NCBI GenBank assembly: GCA_002345025.1
Contig: DDUX01000030.1
Location: forward strand, 11,342 to 16,506
Origin: Candidatus Accumulibacter iunctus
GTDB lineage: Bacteria > Pseudomonadota > Gammaproteobacteria > Burkholderiales > Rhodocyclaceae
Length of the DNA: 5,165 bases
Reading direction: 5' to 3'
Shown: positions 1 to 5,165 of the stretch, in pieces
How positions within the stretch are numbered: the first letter of the stretch is position 1
Layout of the letters: the number at the start of each line of letters is the position of its first letter
Notes under the pieces: model-generated
Told to the model about the DNA's origin: nothing
Databases searched by the model: none
The model's input: only the letters and a program-made list of their open reading frames with translations
Program-made: the position numbers and the translations under genes

Positions 1-279
1 ATCGGCGAGCGGGTCCGCCTCTATCAGGCGGTCACCCTCGGTGCCAAGCGGTTCAACGTCGATGCCGACGGCTCCCTGGAAAAGGGAGCTCCACGCCATC
101 CGATCGTCGAGGACGATGTCGTGATCTACGCTGGGGCCACCATCCTTGGGCGCGTCACCATCGGCCGCGGATCGTCGATCGGCGGCAACGTCTGGCTGAC
201 GCACAGCATACCGCCGGGGAGCTTCCTGACCCAGGCCGTATCCAGGAATGAGGTGCTCGAGGGCGGTGGCGGGATATGA
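1..279 (+). CDS. epsC: Serine O-acetyltransferase (EpsC/SrpH type), 3' part only
   Basis: Open from the first base to a TGA at 277-279, so the 5' end lies outside the window; 92 C-terminal residues are visible. The enzyme acetylates serine with acetyl-CoA to O-acetylserine, the carbon skeleton for cysteine synthesis in the cytoplasm. The visible part starts in the left-handed beta-helix: IGERVRLYQAVTLGA, then a loop ending PRHPIVEDDVVIYAGA, then hexapeptide turns TILGRVTIGRGSSIGGNVWL and the tail SIPPGS. This pattern is typical of the EpsC/SrpH branch of CysE-like enzymes. Residues further upstream in the active site are not visible. Family knowledge: SrpH, a serine acetyltransferase, is encoded beside SrpI in Synechococcus, so the position next to a family 2A encapsulin is expected. 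The stop overlaps the next gene by 4 bp, suggesting co-translation. Family assignment is confident; the symbol is less so. Confidence 0.9.
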   Translation: MGERVRLYQAVTLGAKRFNVDADGSLEKGAPRHPIVEDDVVIYAGATILGRVTIGRGSSIGGNVWLTHSIPPGSFLTQAVSRNEVLEGGGGI

Positions 280-497
280 ACAATCTCAGCGATCGCTTTC
301 CGTGGGTCGTCCGGCAACTGCGACACGAGCGCGGCTGGTCTCAGGAGCGGCTGGCGGAAAGGGCCGATCTCAACCGCTCCTATGTCGGTGAGATCGAGCG
401 CGGACTTGCCAGCCCTTCCCTGATCACCGCCGACAAGCTGGCGCGAGCGCTCGATGTCGACCTGTCGGCTCTGGTCGCCCGTTGCGAGCATGAATAG
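276..497 (+). CDS. Small XRE-family helix-turn-helix transcriptional regulator
   Basis: A 73-residue protein that is essentially one Cro/C1-type HTH domain. Residues about 9-66 cover the five-helix fold: VVRQLRHERGWSQERLAERA (helices 1-2), DLNRSYVGEIERG (turn and recognition helix, with the usual S-x-[IV]-x-x-[IW]-E-x-G pattern) and PSLITADKLARALDVDLSAL (helices 4-5). No sensor or oligomerisation domain follows, so any signal would come from partner proteins or dimer state. The ATG lies in an ATGA overlap with the acetyltransferase stop, implying translational coupling. It sits between the acetyltransferase and the encapsulin gene, which makes autoregulation and control of the sulfur compartment operon plausible. 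That role is inference only; no operator is obvious. It could instead be an unlinked regulator that happened to insert here. Confidence 0.85.
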   Translation: MNNLSDRFPWVVRQLRHERGWSQERLAERADLNRSYVGEIERGLASPSLITADKLARALDVDLSALVARCEHE

Positions 498-651
498 CGC
501 GATCACCCGCAGTCACCGGCATCCAGTCTGATGGTGGCTCCAGCATGTTGAGTGGCCAGCTTCACCCAGAGTAAGGTTCGCTCCTGCGCAGAAATCTATT
601 TGCTTTATTCGTCTTTCTTCTAACCATCGTCACCATTGCAAGGAGTACCCC
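498..651 (+). promoter_or_regulatory. Gap upstream of encapsulin; possible promoter in AT-rich patch
   Basis: This 154-bp stretch between the regulator and the shell gene has no convincing ORF. Bases 591-625 (around AAATCTATTTGCTTTATTC) are clearly more AT-rich than anything nearby and lie just upstream of the ribosome binding site, which suits a promoter serving the shell and cargo genes. I find no good pair of -35/-10 hexamers with standard spacing, so the promoter is inferred from composition and position. A short inverted repeat, CATC-N6-GATG (520-533), is present but too weak to call an operator. Confidence 0.35.
640..645 (+). promoter_or_regulatory. Ribosome binding site of the encapsulin gene
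   Basis: AAGGAG, complementary to the 16S anti-Shine-Dalgarno, sits 6 nt before the ATG at 652. It fixes the start of the shell gene and predicts strong translation, as expected for a capsid subunit needed in many copies per particle. Confidence 0.85.
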
Positions 652-1578
652 ATGGCAGATAGTCCTCACCAGGCCGCCCTGAGCGATGCCGCCGCACGGC
701 AACTGGCCAATGCCACCAAGACCGTCGCGCAGCTCGCGACCGTTTCCCCGCGCTGGCTGACGCACCTGCTGCAGTGGCTACCCGTGGAAGCCGGCATCTA
801 CCGCCTCAACCAGGTCAAGAACCCGCGCGACGTGCAGGTCGCCTGTGCCAAGCGCGACGAGTCCGAACTGCCACAGACCTTCGTCGACTACGAGGAAAAG
901 CCGCGCGAGTACTTCCTCAGTGCAGTCACCACCGTCCTCGATGTCCACACGCGCATTTCCGACCTGTACAGCAGCCCGCACGACCAGATCAAGGAGCAAC
1001 TGCGGCTGACCATCGAAACGATCAAGGAGCGGCAGGAAAACGAGCTGATCAACAACGACGACTATGGCCTGTTGGCCAACGTCGCCGACAGTCAGCGCAT
1101 CACGACGCTGAGCGGCGCGCCGACGCCGGATGACCTCGATGACTTGCTGACCAAGGTCTGGAAGGAGCCTGCCTTCTTCCTCACCCACCCGCTCGCGATC
1201 GCCGCCTTCGGCCGCGAGTGCACCCGCCGCGGCGTTCCGCCGCCGACCGTTTCTCTGTTTGGTTCCCAGTTCCTGACCTGGCGCGGCATCCCCCTGATCC
1301 CCTCGGACAAGGTGCCAATCGAGGAAGGAAAGACCAAGGTCCTGCTCCTGCGTGTCGGCGACAAGCGCCAGGGGGTCGTCGGCCTCTATCAGCCCGGCCT
1401 GCCGGGGGAACAGAGCCCCGGGCTGTCGGTGCGCTTCATGGGCATTGACCGCAATGCCATCGCCTCCTACCTGATTTCGCTCTATTGCTCGCTGGCTATC
1501 CATACGGAAGACGCACTGGCCGTGCTCGATGACGTGGAGATCGACAAATACCATGACTACGCTCACACCTACCGCTGA
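652..1578 (+). CDS. srpI: Family 2A encapsulin shell protein (SrpI-like)
   Basis: A 308-residue protein I recognise as the shell subunit of family 2A encapsulins, related to SrpI of Synechococcus elongatus. These proteins have the HK97 phage-capsid fold and self-assemble into icosahedral protein nanocompartments in the cytoplasm. Recognisable blocks are the N-arm (ALSDAAARQLANATKTVAQL, residues 9-28), PVEAGIYRLNQVK (44-56), TFVDYEEKPREYFLSAVTTV (76-95), DVHTRISDLYSSPHDQIKEQ (97-116, leading into a long charged helix), APTPDDLDDLLTKVWKEPAF (156-175), AFGRECTRRGVPPPTVSLFG (185-204) and LSVRFMGIDRNAIASYLISL (258-277). Length matches the family 2A class. No cyclic-nucleotide-binding domain is inserted, unlike family 2B. 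Older databases labelled such proteins Crp/Fnr regulators or major membrane protein, which is misleading. The start is set by AAGGAG at 640-645. The 3' end overlaps the cargo gene, and the dedicated desulfurase next door strongly supports the call. Confidence 0.95.
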   Translation: MADSPHQAALSDAAARQLANATKTVAQLATVSPRWLTHLLQWLPVEAGIYRLNQVKNPRDVQVACAKRDESELPQTFVDYEEKPREYFLSAVTTVLDVHTRISDLYSSPHDQIKEQLRLTIETIKERQENELINNDDYGLLANVADSQRITTLSGAPTPDDLDDLLTKVWKEPAFFLTHPLAIAAFGRECTRRGVPPPTVSLFGSQFLTWRGIPLIPSDKVPIEEGKTKVLLLRVGDKRQGVVGLYQPGLPGEQSPGLSVRFMGIDRNAIASYLISLYCSLAIHTEDALAVLDDVEIDKYHDYAHTYR

Positions 1579-3379
1579 TTCGCTACCCGGCGCGTTGCCC
1601 TTCAGCGTCCCGGCGATCCCGGGACTGCCCGACGAAGCGGTGCTTGCGCGCCTGGCCGGCGAATTGTTCCGGGCACTGCCAGGGGGCGAGGCCTCGTCTT
1701 CGCCATCGGCGCCTGGGCTCAATCGCCTGGCCATCGGCGAGCCGGGGCCGGCGCTGCAGCCGGTTGCCGCGCCATCGGTCGGCCAGACGCCGGTCGACGC
1801 AGGCCCAGTCGCGCCGGAGTTCGGGGTGCCCGAAGCCTACGCTGCTGCCTTGCCGATGACCGCCCCGATCAGCGCCCCCGCGGGTGTCCCAGAATCGCCG
1901 TACTACTTCCTCGGCGAAGCAGCGGCGCTTTCGTCTGCTCACCAGGCACCGACAGCAGGCGCTGACAATCACGTCGTTGCCCATCCCTTCGAACTGCCAG
2001 GTGAGGTCGCCCTGCGCCGCGTGCTCGATGAACTCGCCCGCGAACGCTCGCTGCCGCCGGCAGCGCCGCCGCCAGCACCCGGCCACAGCGGCTACTACTT
2101 CCTCGACCAGCCGGTATCGGTTCCACGGGCCGATGCCGCCCGCTTCCCGGCCTTCGACGTGCAGGCCATACGCCGCGATTTCCCCATTCTCACCGAGCGC
2201 GTCAATGGCAAGCCGCTGGTCTGGTTCGACAATGCGGCGACGACGCAGAAGCCGCAGGCGGTCATCGATCGACTGGTGCAGTTCTACCAGCACGAGAACT
2301 CCAACATCCACCGTGCCGCCCACGAACTGGCGGCACGCTCCACCGACGCCTACGAAGCCGCCCGCAGCAAGGTGGCGCGCTTTCTCGGCGCAAGTTCCGC
2401 CGAGGAGATCATTTTCGTTCGCGGCGCCACCGAAGCGATCAACCTGGTAGCCAAGACCTGGGGCAAGCAGAACATCGGCGCAGGCGACGAGATCGTCGTC
2501 TCCCTGCTCGAACATCACGCCAACATCGTCCCCTGGCAGCAACTGGCGAAGGAAAGTGGCGCCCACATTCGGGTCATCCCGGTCGATGACAAGGGCCAGA
2601 TCCTGCTGGAGGAATACCAGCGGCTACTCAACGACCGTACCAAGCTGGTGGCCATCAGCCAGGTTTCCAATGCCCTGGGCACCGTGACGCCGGTCAAGGA
2701 GATCGTTGCACTCGCGCACCGGGTGGGCGCCAGGGTGCTGGTGGACGGCGCCCAGTCGGTGTCGCACATGCGCGTCAACGTGCAGGCGATCGATGCCGAT
2801 TTCTTCGTCTTCTCTGGTCACAAGGTCTTCGCGCCGACTGGCATCGGCGTCGTGTACGGCAAGCGCGACATTCTCGAAGACATGCCGCCCTGGCAAGGTG
2901 GCGGCAACATGATCGCCGACGTCACCTTCGAGCGCACGCTCTACCAGGGGGTGCCGGCGCGCTTCGAGGCCGGCACCGGCAACATTGGCGATGCCGTTGG
3001 CCTCGGCGCCGCGATCGACTATGTGGAGCGGATCGGCATCGAGAACATCTCGCGCTACGAGCACGACCTGCTTGCTTACGCGACGCAGCGGGTCAGGCCG
3101 ATCCCCGGCATTCGGCTGATCGGCACGGCGGACGACAAGGCCAGCGTGCTGTCCTTCGTCCTCGCCGGTTACCGCCCGGAAGAGGTCGGGGCGGCGCTGA
3201 ATGAAGAAGGCATTGCCGTGCGCGCCGGCCACCATTGTGCGCAGCCGATCCTGCGCCGCTACGGTGTCGAAGCCACGGTCCGTCCTTCGCTGGCGTTCTA
3301 CAACACCTGCGCGGAAGTCGATCTGCTGGTCTCGGTACTGCAGCGCCTTGCCAATGGGAGGGGTAGAACCGTCACCTGA
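1553..3379 (+). CDS. Family 2A encapsulin cargo: SufS-like cysteine desulfurase with N-terminal targeting extension
   Basis: A 608-residue protein. Residues about 202-608 form a complete type II (SufS-like) PLP-dependent cysteine desulfurase, about 407 aa as in SufS; it removes sulfur from L-cysteine, giving alanine and an enzyme persulfide. Visible residues: FDNAATTQKP near the start, the PLP-stacking EHHANIVPW motif (His321/His322), Asp398 and Gln401 in VDGAQ, the PLP Schiff-base Lys424 in SGHK, and catalytic Cys562 in RAGHHCAQP followed by RPSLAFYNT. Residues 1-200 are Pro/Ala/Gly-rich and likely disordered, with two short helices and two YYFL motifs. In family 2A systems such an extension directs the desulfurase into the shell, where it can generate stored elemental sulfur. 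The ATG at 1553 is preferred over 1529: a GGAG (1536-1539) lies 13 nt upstream, the 1529 ATG has no such site, and the overlap with the shell gene is 26 rather than 50 bp. The protein carries no sign of inactivation. Confidence 0.95.
   Translation: MTTLTPTADSLPGALPFSVPAIPGLPDEAVLARLAGELFRALPGGEASSSPSAPGLNRLAIGEPGPALQPVAAPSVGQTPVDAGPVAPEFGVPEAYAAALPMTAPISAPAGVPESPYYFLGEAAALSSAHQAPTAGADNHVVAHPFELPGEVALRRVLDELARERSLPPAAPPPAPGHSGYYFLDQPVSVPRADAARFPAFDVQAIRRDFPILTERVNGKPLVWFDNAATTQKPQAVIDRLVQFYQHENSNIHRAAHELAARSTDAYEAARSKVARFLGASSAEEIIFVRGATEAINLVAKTWGKQNIGAGDEIVVSLLEHHANIVPWQQLAKESGAHIRVIPVDDKGQILLEEYQRLLNDRTKLVAISQVSNALGTVTPVKEIVALAHRVGARVLVDGAQSVSHMRVNVQAIDADFFVFSGHKVFAPTGIGVVYGKRDILEDMPPWQGGGNMIADVTFERTLYQGVPARFEAGTGNIGDAVGLGAAIDYVERIGIENISRYEHDLLAYATQRVRPIPGIRLIGTADDKASVLSFVLAGYRPEEVGAALNEEGIAVRAGHHCAQPILRRYGVEATVRPSLAFYNTCAEVDLLVSVLQRLANGRGRTVT
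1625..2104 (+). other. Encapsulin-targeting region of the desulfurase, with a duplicated helix plus YYFL module
   Basis: Within the cargo gene, residues 25-184. Two similar helical segments, LPDEAVLARLAGELFRALP (25-43) and LPGEVALRRVLDELARERS (148-166), share L-P-x-E-x-x-L-x-R, then E-L-x-R. Each is followed, after Pro/Ala-rich linker, by a YYFL motif: SPYYFLGEA (YYFL at 117-120) and SGYYFLDQP (YYFL at 181-184). Short conserved hydrophobic motifs in otherwise disordered sequence are what one expects of docking sites for the inner shell surface. Cargo targeting by this domain is known for the family; assigning docking to these exact motifs, and calling them a duplication, is my inference. Confidence 0.6.
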
Positions 3380-3412
3380 TGTGGAAGGCTCTGGTGCGAC
3401 AGACGAATCTGC

Positions 3413-3434
3413 CTTCTCCCCTGCGCGGGAGAAG
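3413..3434. terminator. Hairpin between convergent genes, possible bidirectional terminator
   Basis: CTTCTCCC, a 6-nt loop (CTGCGC), then GGGAGAAG: a perfect 8-bp stem 33 bp after the desulfurase stop and about 70 bp beyond the stop of the opposing lyase gene. Its position suits transcription stop from both sides. No T-run follows on either strand (ACTTTGG on +), so intrinsic termination would be weak. It may instead be a copy of a dispersed GC-rich palindromic repeat, common between genes in such genomes. Confidence 0.5.
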
Positions 3435-3501
3435 ACTTTGGCATGCGTGACCTGGGCAGACGTTCGTGGCCGGTGGTGTCTCGACAGCCGTGAATTCTGG
3501 C

Positions 3502-4707
3502 TTAGACGGGACCCCGACCGATGCGCTGCAGCGCGCCAGCAAGATCACGCCTGAGATCTCCCACCTCCTCGATGCCGACCGACAGCCGCAGCAGGGAATC
3601 GCCAATCCCGAGATGGGCGCGCCGTTCTGGCGGGATGGTGGCATGGGTCATGATTGCCGGATGCTCGACCAGACTCTCGACACCGCCCAGACTCTCTGCC
3701 AGTGTGAACAACTCGCAACCCTCCAGGAAGCGCTTCGTGCCGGCGAGATCAGTCGCCAGCACGACGGCGATCATGCCGCCGAACCCACGCATCTGTTGCC
3801 GCGCCAGGGCATGCTGGGGATGCGAAGGGAGGCCGGGGTAGCCTACCCGTCGCACCTGCGGCTGCCGCTCCAGCCAGGCGGCAAGTTCCTGCGCGTTTTC
3901 GCAATGTCTTTGCATGCGCACGTTTAGCGTCTTGACGCCGCGCAGCGTCAGGTAGCTGTCGAAAGGCCCAGCGATGGCACCGACGGCGTTGTGCAGGAAC
4001 CTGAGACGTTCGAGATACCCGGCGTTGCGCTCGTCGCTGCTGACGACAGCGATGCCGCCGATGACGTCGGAGTGACCGTTGAGGTACTTGGTGCTCGAAT
4101 GGACGACGATGTCGAAGCCGAGTTCCAGCGGCCGCTGTATCCACGGGCTGGCCAGCGTGTTGTCGGCCACTGCGAGCAGGCCATGCTCGTGGGCAAGACT
4201 GGCGAGTGCCCGTAGATCGACCAGACGCAGCAGCGGATTGGTCGGCGTCTCCACCAGCAGCATCCGACTCTCGGGCCGGATCGCCGCCGACAGCGCTGCC
4301 GGATCAGAGAGATCGACGAAACTGCAGGCGATCCCGGCGCTGCGCCTCCGCACTCCCTCCAGCAAGCGATAGGTACCGCCGTAGAGATCGTCGCCGGCAA
4401 TGACGTGCGCTCCGGTATCGAGCAGTTCGACGACGGTGGCGATGGCCGCCAGTCCCGAAGCGAAGGCAAAGGCCGCGCCGCCACTCTCGAGATCGGCCAG
4501 GCAGCGCTCCAGCGCCCAACGCGTGGGGTTGTGCGAGCGACCATAGTCGAGCCCCTTATGCACGCCCGGACTTTCCTGGACGTAGGTCGAGTTGGCGTAG
4601 ATCGGGGGCATGATCGCGCCGGTGGAGGGGTCGGGATTCTGGCCGGCATGGATGACACGGGTGCCGAAGCCGGGGCGCGAAACATCCTTGCTGTAGTGGT
4701 CCGTCAT
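3502..4707 (-). CDS. Cystathionine gamma-lyase / gamma-synthase family PLP enzyme
   Basis: A 401-residue, full-length member of the Cys/Met-metabolism PLP enzyme family, cytosolic and typically a tetramer. Visible active-site residues: Tyr55 and Arg57 in YGRSHNPT (bind PLP phosphate of the neighbouring subunit), Tyr109 in DDLYGGTYR (stacks on PLP), Asp182 in VADNTLASP, Ser204, Thr206 and the Schiff-base Lys207 in SSTKYLNGHSD, and Arg374 in LLRLSVGIE for the substrate carboxylate. Glu338 in LAESLGGVES aligns with the glutamate linked to gamma-specificity in human cystathionine gamma-lyase. Blocks such as YPGLPSHPQHA and FTLAESLGGVESL resemble gamma-lyase more than E. coli MetB, but bacterial members often do either reaction, so cystathionine synthesis versus cleavage to cysteine (with possible H2S release) cannot be decided. 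The start at 4707 is fixed by AAGGAG 6 nt upstream; an open frame continues to 4908 but is not needed. It converges on the encapsulin operon. Confidence 0.93.
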   Translation of the reverse strand: MTDHYSKDVSRPGFGTRVIHAGQNPDPSTGAIMPPIYANSTYVQESPGVHKGLDYGRSHNPTRWALERCLADLESGGAAFAFASGLAAIATVVELLDTGAHVIAGDDLYGGTYRLLEGVRRRSAGIACSFVDLSDPAALSAAIRPESRMLLVETPTNPLLRLVDLRALASLAHEHGLLAVADNTLASPWIQRPLELGFDIVVHSSTKYLNGHSDVIGGIAVVSSDERNAGYLERLRFLHNAVGAIAGPFDSYLTLRGVKTLNVRMQRHCENAQELAAWLERQPQVRRVGYPGLPSHPQHALARQQMRGFGGMIAVVLATDLAGTKRFLEGCELFTLAESLGGVESLVEHPAIMTHATIPPERRAHLGIGDSLLRLSVGIEEVGDLRRDLAGALQRIGRGPV

Positions 4708-4713
4708 GCAGCG

Positions 4714-4719
4714 CTCCTT
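4714..4719 (-). promoter_or_regulatory. Ribosome binding site of the cystathionine lyase-type gene
   Basis: On the - strand this reads AAGGAG, 6 nt before the ATG at 4707. It decides that start over an in-frame ATG 201 nt upstream at 4908, which would add 67 residues (beginning MEVSQLPVIDGG) with no match to the family's N-terminus. Confidence 0.8.
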
Positions 4720-4883
4720 CGCTGGTGGTTGTTCGGTTAACAGCCGGTGCGCAGACCGTGGAAACACCCTTCGTCGGCGATGATGGCCACCAGCCCCGTT
4801 TCGAGCACTCACCACGAGGTGTCGGACCCCGCCTCCGGAGGCAGATTCTTCCGGGACTGGGCCATGGCTGCAACCGCCATCAA

Positions 4884-5069
4884 TCACCGGCAACTGCGAG
4901 ACTTCCACGCAGCGAACTCGCTGAAAACGCTGGCCTGCAGGGGGCTATCGGTGAGAGTGACGCTGACCACGGCACCGTCCGCGAAGCGGCGAGCGACTTG
5001 ATCACGCAGGTCACCGCAACCCCCCCCCCCCCCCCGCAGCAAGAACTGGGCGACCAGCGACCAGTCATT
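4884..5069 (-). pseudogene. Possible C-terminal remnant of an unidentified gene
   Basis: The - strand frame from 5069 to a TGA at 4886-4884 reads NDWSLVAQFLLR, a glycine run across the C16 tract, then DLRDQVARRFADGAVVSVTL and TDSPLQASVFSEFAAW. The part after the glycines has the residue balance of a real protein end. A TAG lies directly upstream in the same frame, there is no ATG or ribosome binding site, and I do not recognise the family. It could be a decayed gene, a gene broken by a miscounted C-run, or chance in GC-rich DNA. Low confidence. Confidence 0.2.
5020..5035. repeat. Homopolymer run of 16 C
   Basis: Sixteen consecutive C on the + strand, far longer than any other homopolymer in the window. 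Runs of this length slip in replication and are poorly read by sequencers, so the true length is uncertain. It lies in the gene-poor right end and, read on the - strand, inside the possible gene remnant. Confidence 0.95.
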
Positions 5070-5165
5070 CTACATCGTCGACAGATAGCGAATCGCTGTG
5101 TCGCAAGCTAAGGAAGCACCCGCCTGCGCACCAACTGCTCGCGACAGGCCGTCCACCGCTGCCTG

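Larger units (their letters stand above)
4708..5165. other. Stretch without a confident gene
   Basis: These 458 bp hold the upstream region of the lyase-type gene (TGTTAACC on the - strand at about 4733-4740 is one weak -10 candidate), a 12-bp perfect palindrome GCCTCCGGAGGC at 4831-4842, and the C16 run. Between the right edge and the C-run, all three - strand frames contain stops (for example TAG at 5072-5070). A + strand frame is open over 4725-5111, but its translation resembles nothing I know and runs proline codons through the C-run. I see no RNA gene or insertion sequence end. Confidence 0.5.

Noticed and set aside
520..533. CATC-N6-GATG inverted repeat as the XRE operator
   Set aside because: Only four paired bases per arm and no second copy seen; too weak to support a binding site.
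1529..1552. Earlier ATG start for the desulfurase
   Set aside because: No ribosome binding site precedes it and the extra eight residues (MTWRSTNT) come from a longer overlap with the shell gene; the start at 1553 is better placed.
652..1578. Shell gene as a phage capsid gene or part of a prophage
   Set aside because: The HK97 relationship is real, but no portal, protease, terminase or tail gene is nearby; the neighbours are sulfur enzymes and the sequence matches family 2A encapsulins.
652..1578. Family 2B encapsulin or Crp/Fnr-type regulator
   Set aside because: At 308 aa the protein has no room for, and no sign of, a cyclic-nucleotide-binding domain.
778..2566. Long - strand open frames opposite the shell and desulfurase genes
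   Set aside because: Their translations are Arg/Gly/Ala-rich shadows typical of GC-rich antisense frames, with no recognisable domain, and they oppose well-supported genes.
4831..4842. GCCTCCGGAGGC palindrome as a terminator or operator
   Set aside because: As a hairpin it leaves a 4-bp stem after a minimal loop, has no T-run, and such palindromes are common by chance at this GC content.
4708..4908. N-terminal extension of the lyase-type gene to the ATG at 4908
   Set aside because: The family starts close to the GFGTRVIHAG block, and AAGGAG sits 6 nt before the ATG at 4707.
4725..5111. + strand 128-codon open frame at the right end
   Set aside because: No ribosome binding site or family resemblance, overlaps the lyase promoter region, and part of it is the C-run read as prolines.

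Overview
This window is GC-rich (roughly 60-65% by eye) bacterial chromosomal-type DNA with dense, conventional gene packing. Codon choice (strong G/C third-position bias) and the protein sequences point to a proteobacterium. A betaproteobacterium is my best guess, but nothing here fixes the taxon.

The left two thirds (1-3379, + strand) is a sulfur-metabolism locus built around a family 2A encapsulin. In order it holds: the 3' end of a serine O-acetyltransferase gene (EpsC/SrpH type, cut by the window edge); a 73-aa XRE-type helix-turn-helix regulator whose start overlaps the acetyltransferase stop by ATGA; a 154-bp gap with an AT-rich patch and a strong ribosome binding site; the 308-aa shell protein (SrpI-like, HK97 fold, no cyclic-nucleotide-binding insert); and, overlapping its 3' end, a SufS-like type II cysteine desulfurase. 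The desulfurase carries a Pro/Ala-rich N-terminal extension of about 200 residues, the hallmark of desulfurases packaged inside family 2A shells. The likely flow is serine to O-acetylserine (acetyltransferase), then cysteine (a synthase not in this window), then sulfane or elemental sulfur released from cysteine by the desulfurase and kept inside the shell. Related family 2A systems are known from Synechococcus (SrpI, sulfur-starvation induced) and Acinetobacter (elemental sulfur storage). The class is therefore described; this copy adds an embedded XRE regulator and a cargo extension that looks internally duplicated.

The right third holds one convergent gene on the - strand (3502-4707), a cystathionine gamma-lyase/gamma-synthase-type PLP enzyme with its own good ribosome binding site. 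A short gap with a clean hairpin (3413-3434) separates it from the encapsulin operon. It handles cysteine/homocysteine sulfur and fits the theme, but it is not in the same transcript.

The last 458 bp (4708-5165) has no gene I can call. It contains the upstream region of the lyase gene, a run of 16 C residues (5020-5035), and a short - strand stretch that reads like a protein C-terminus but lacks an intact start, possibly a gene remnant.
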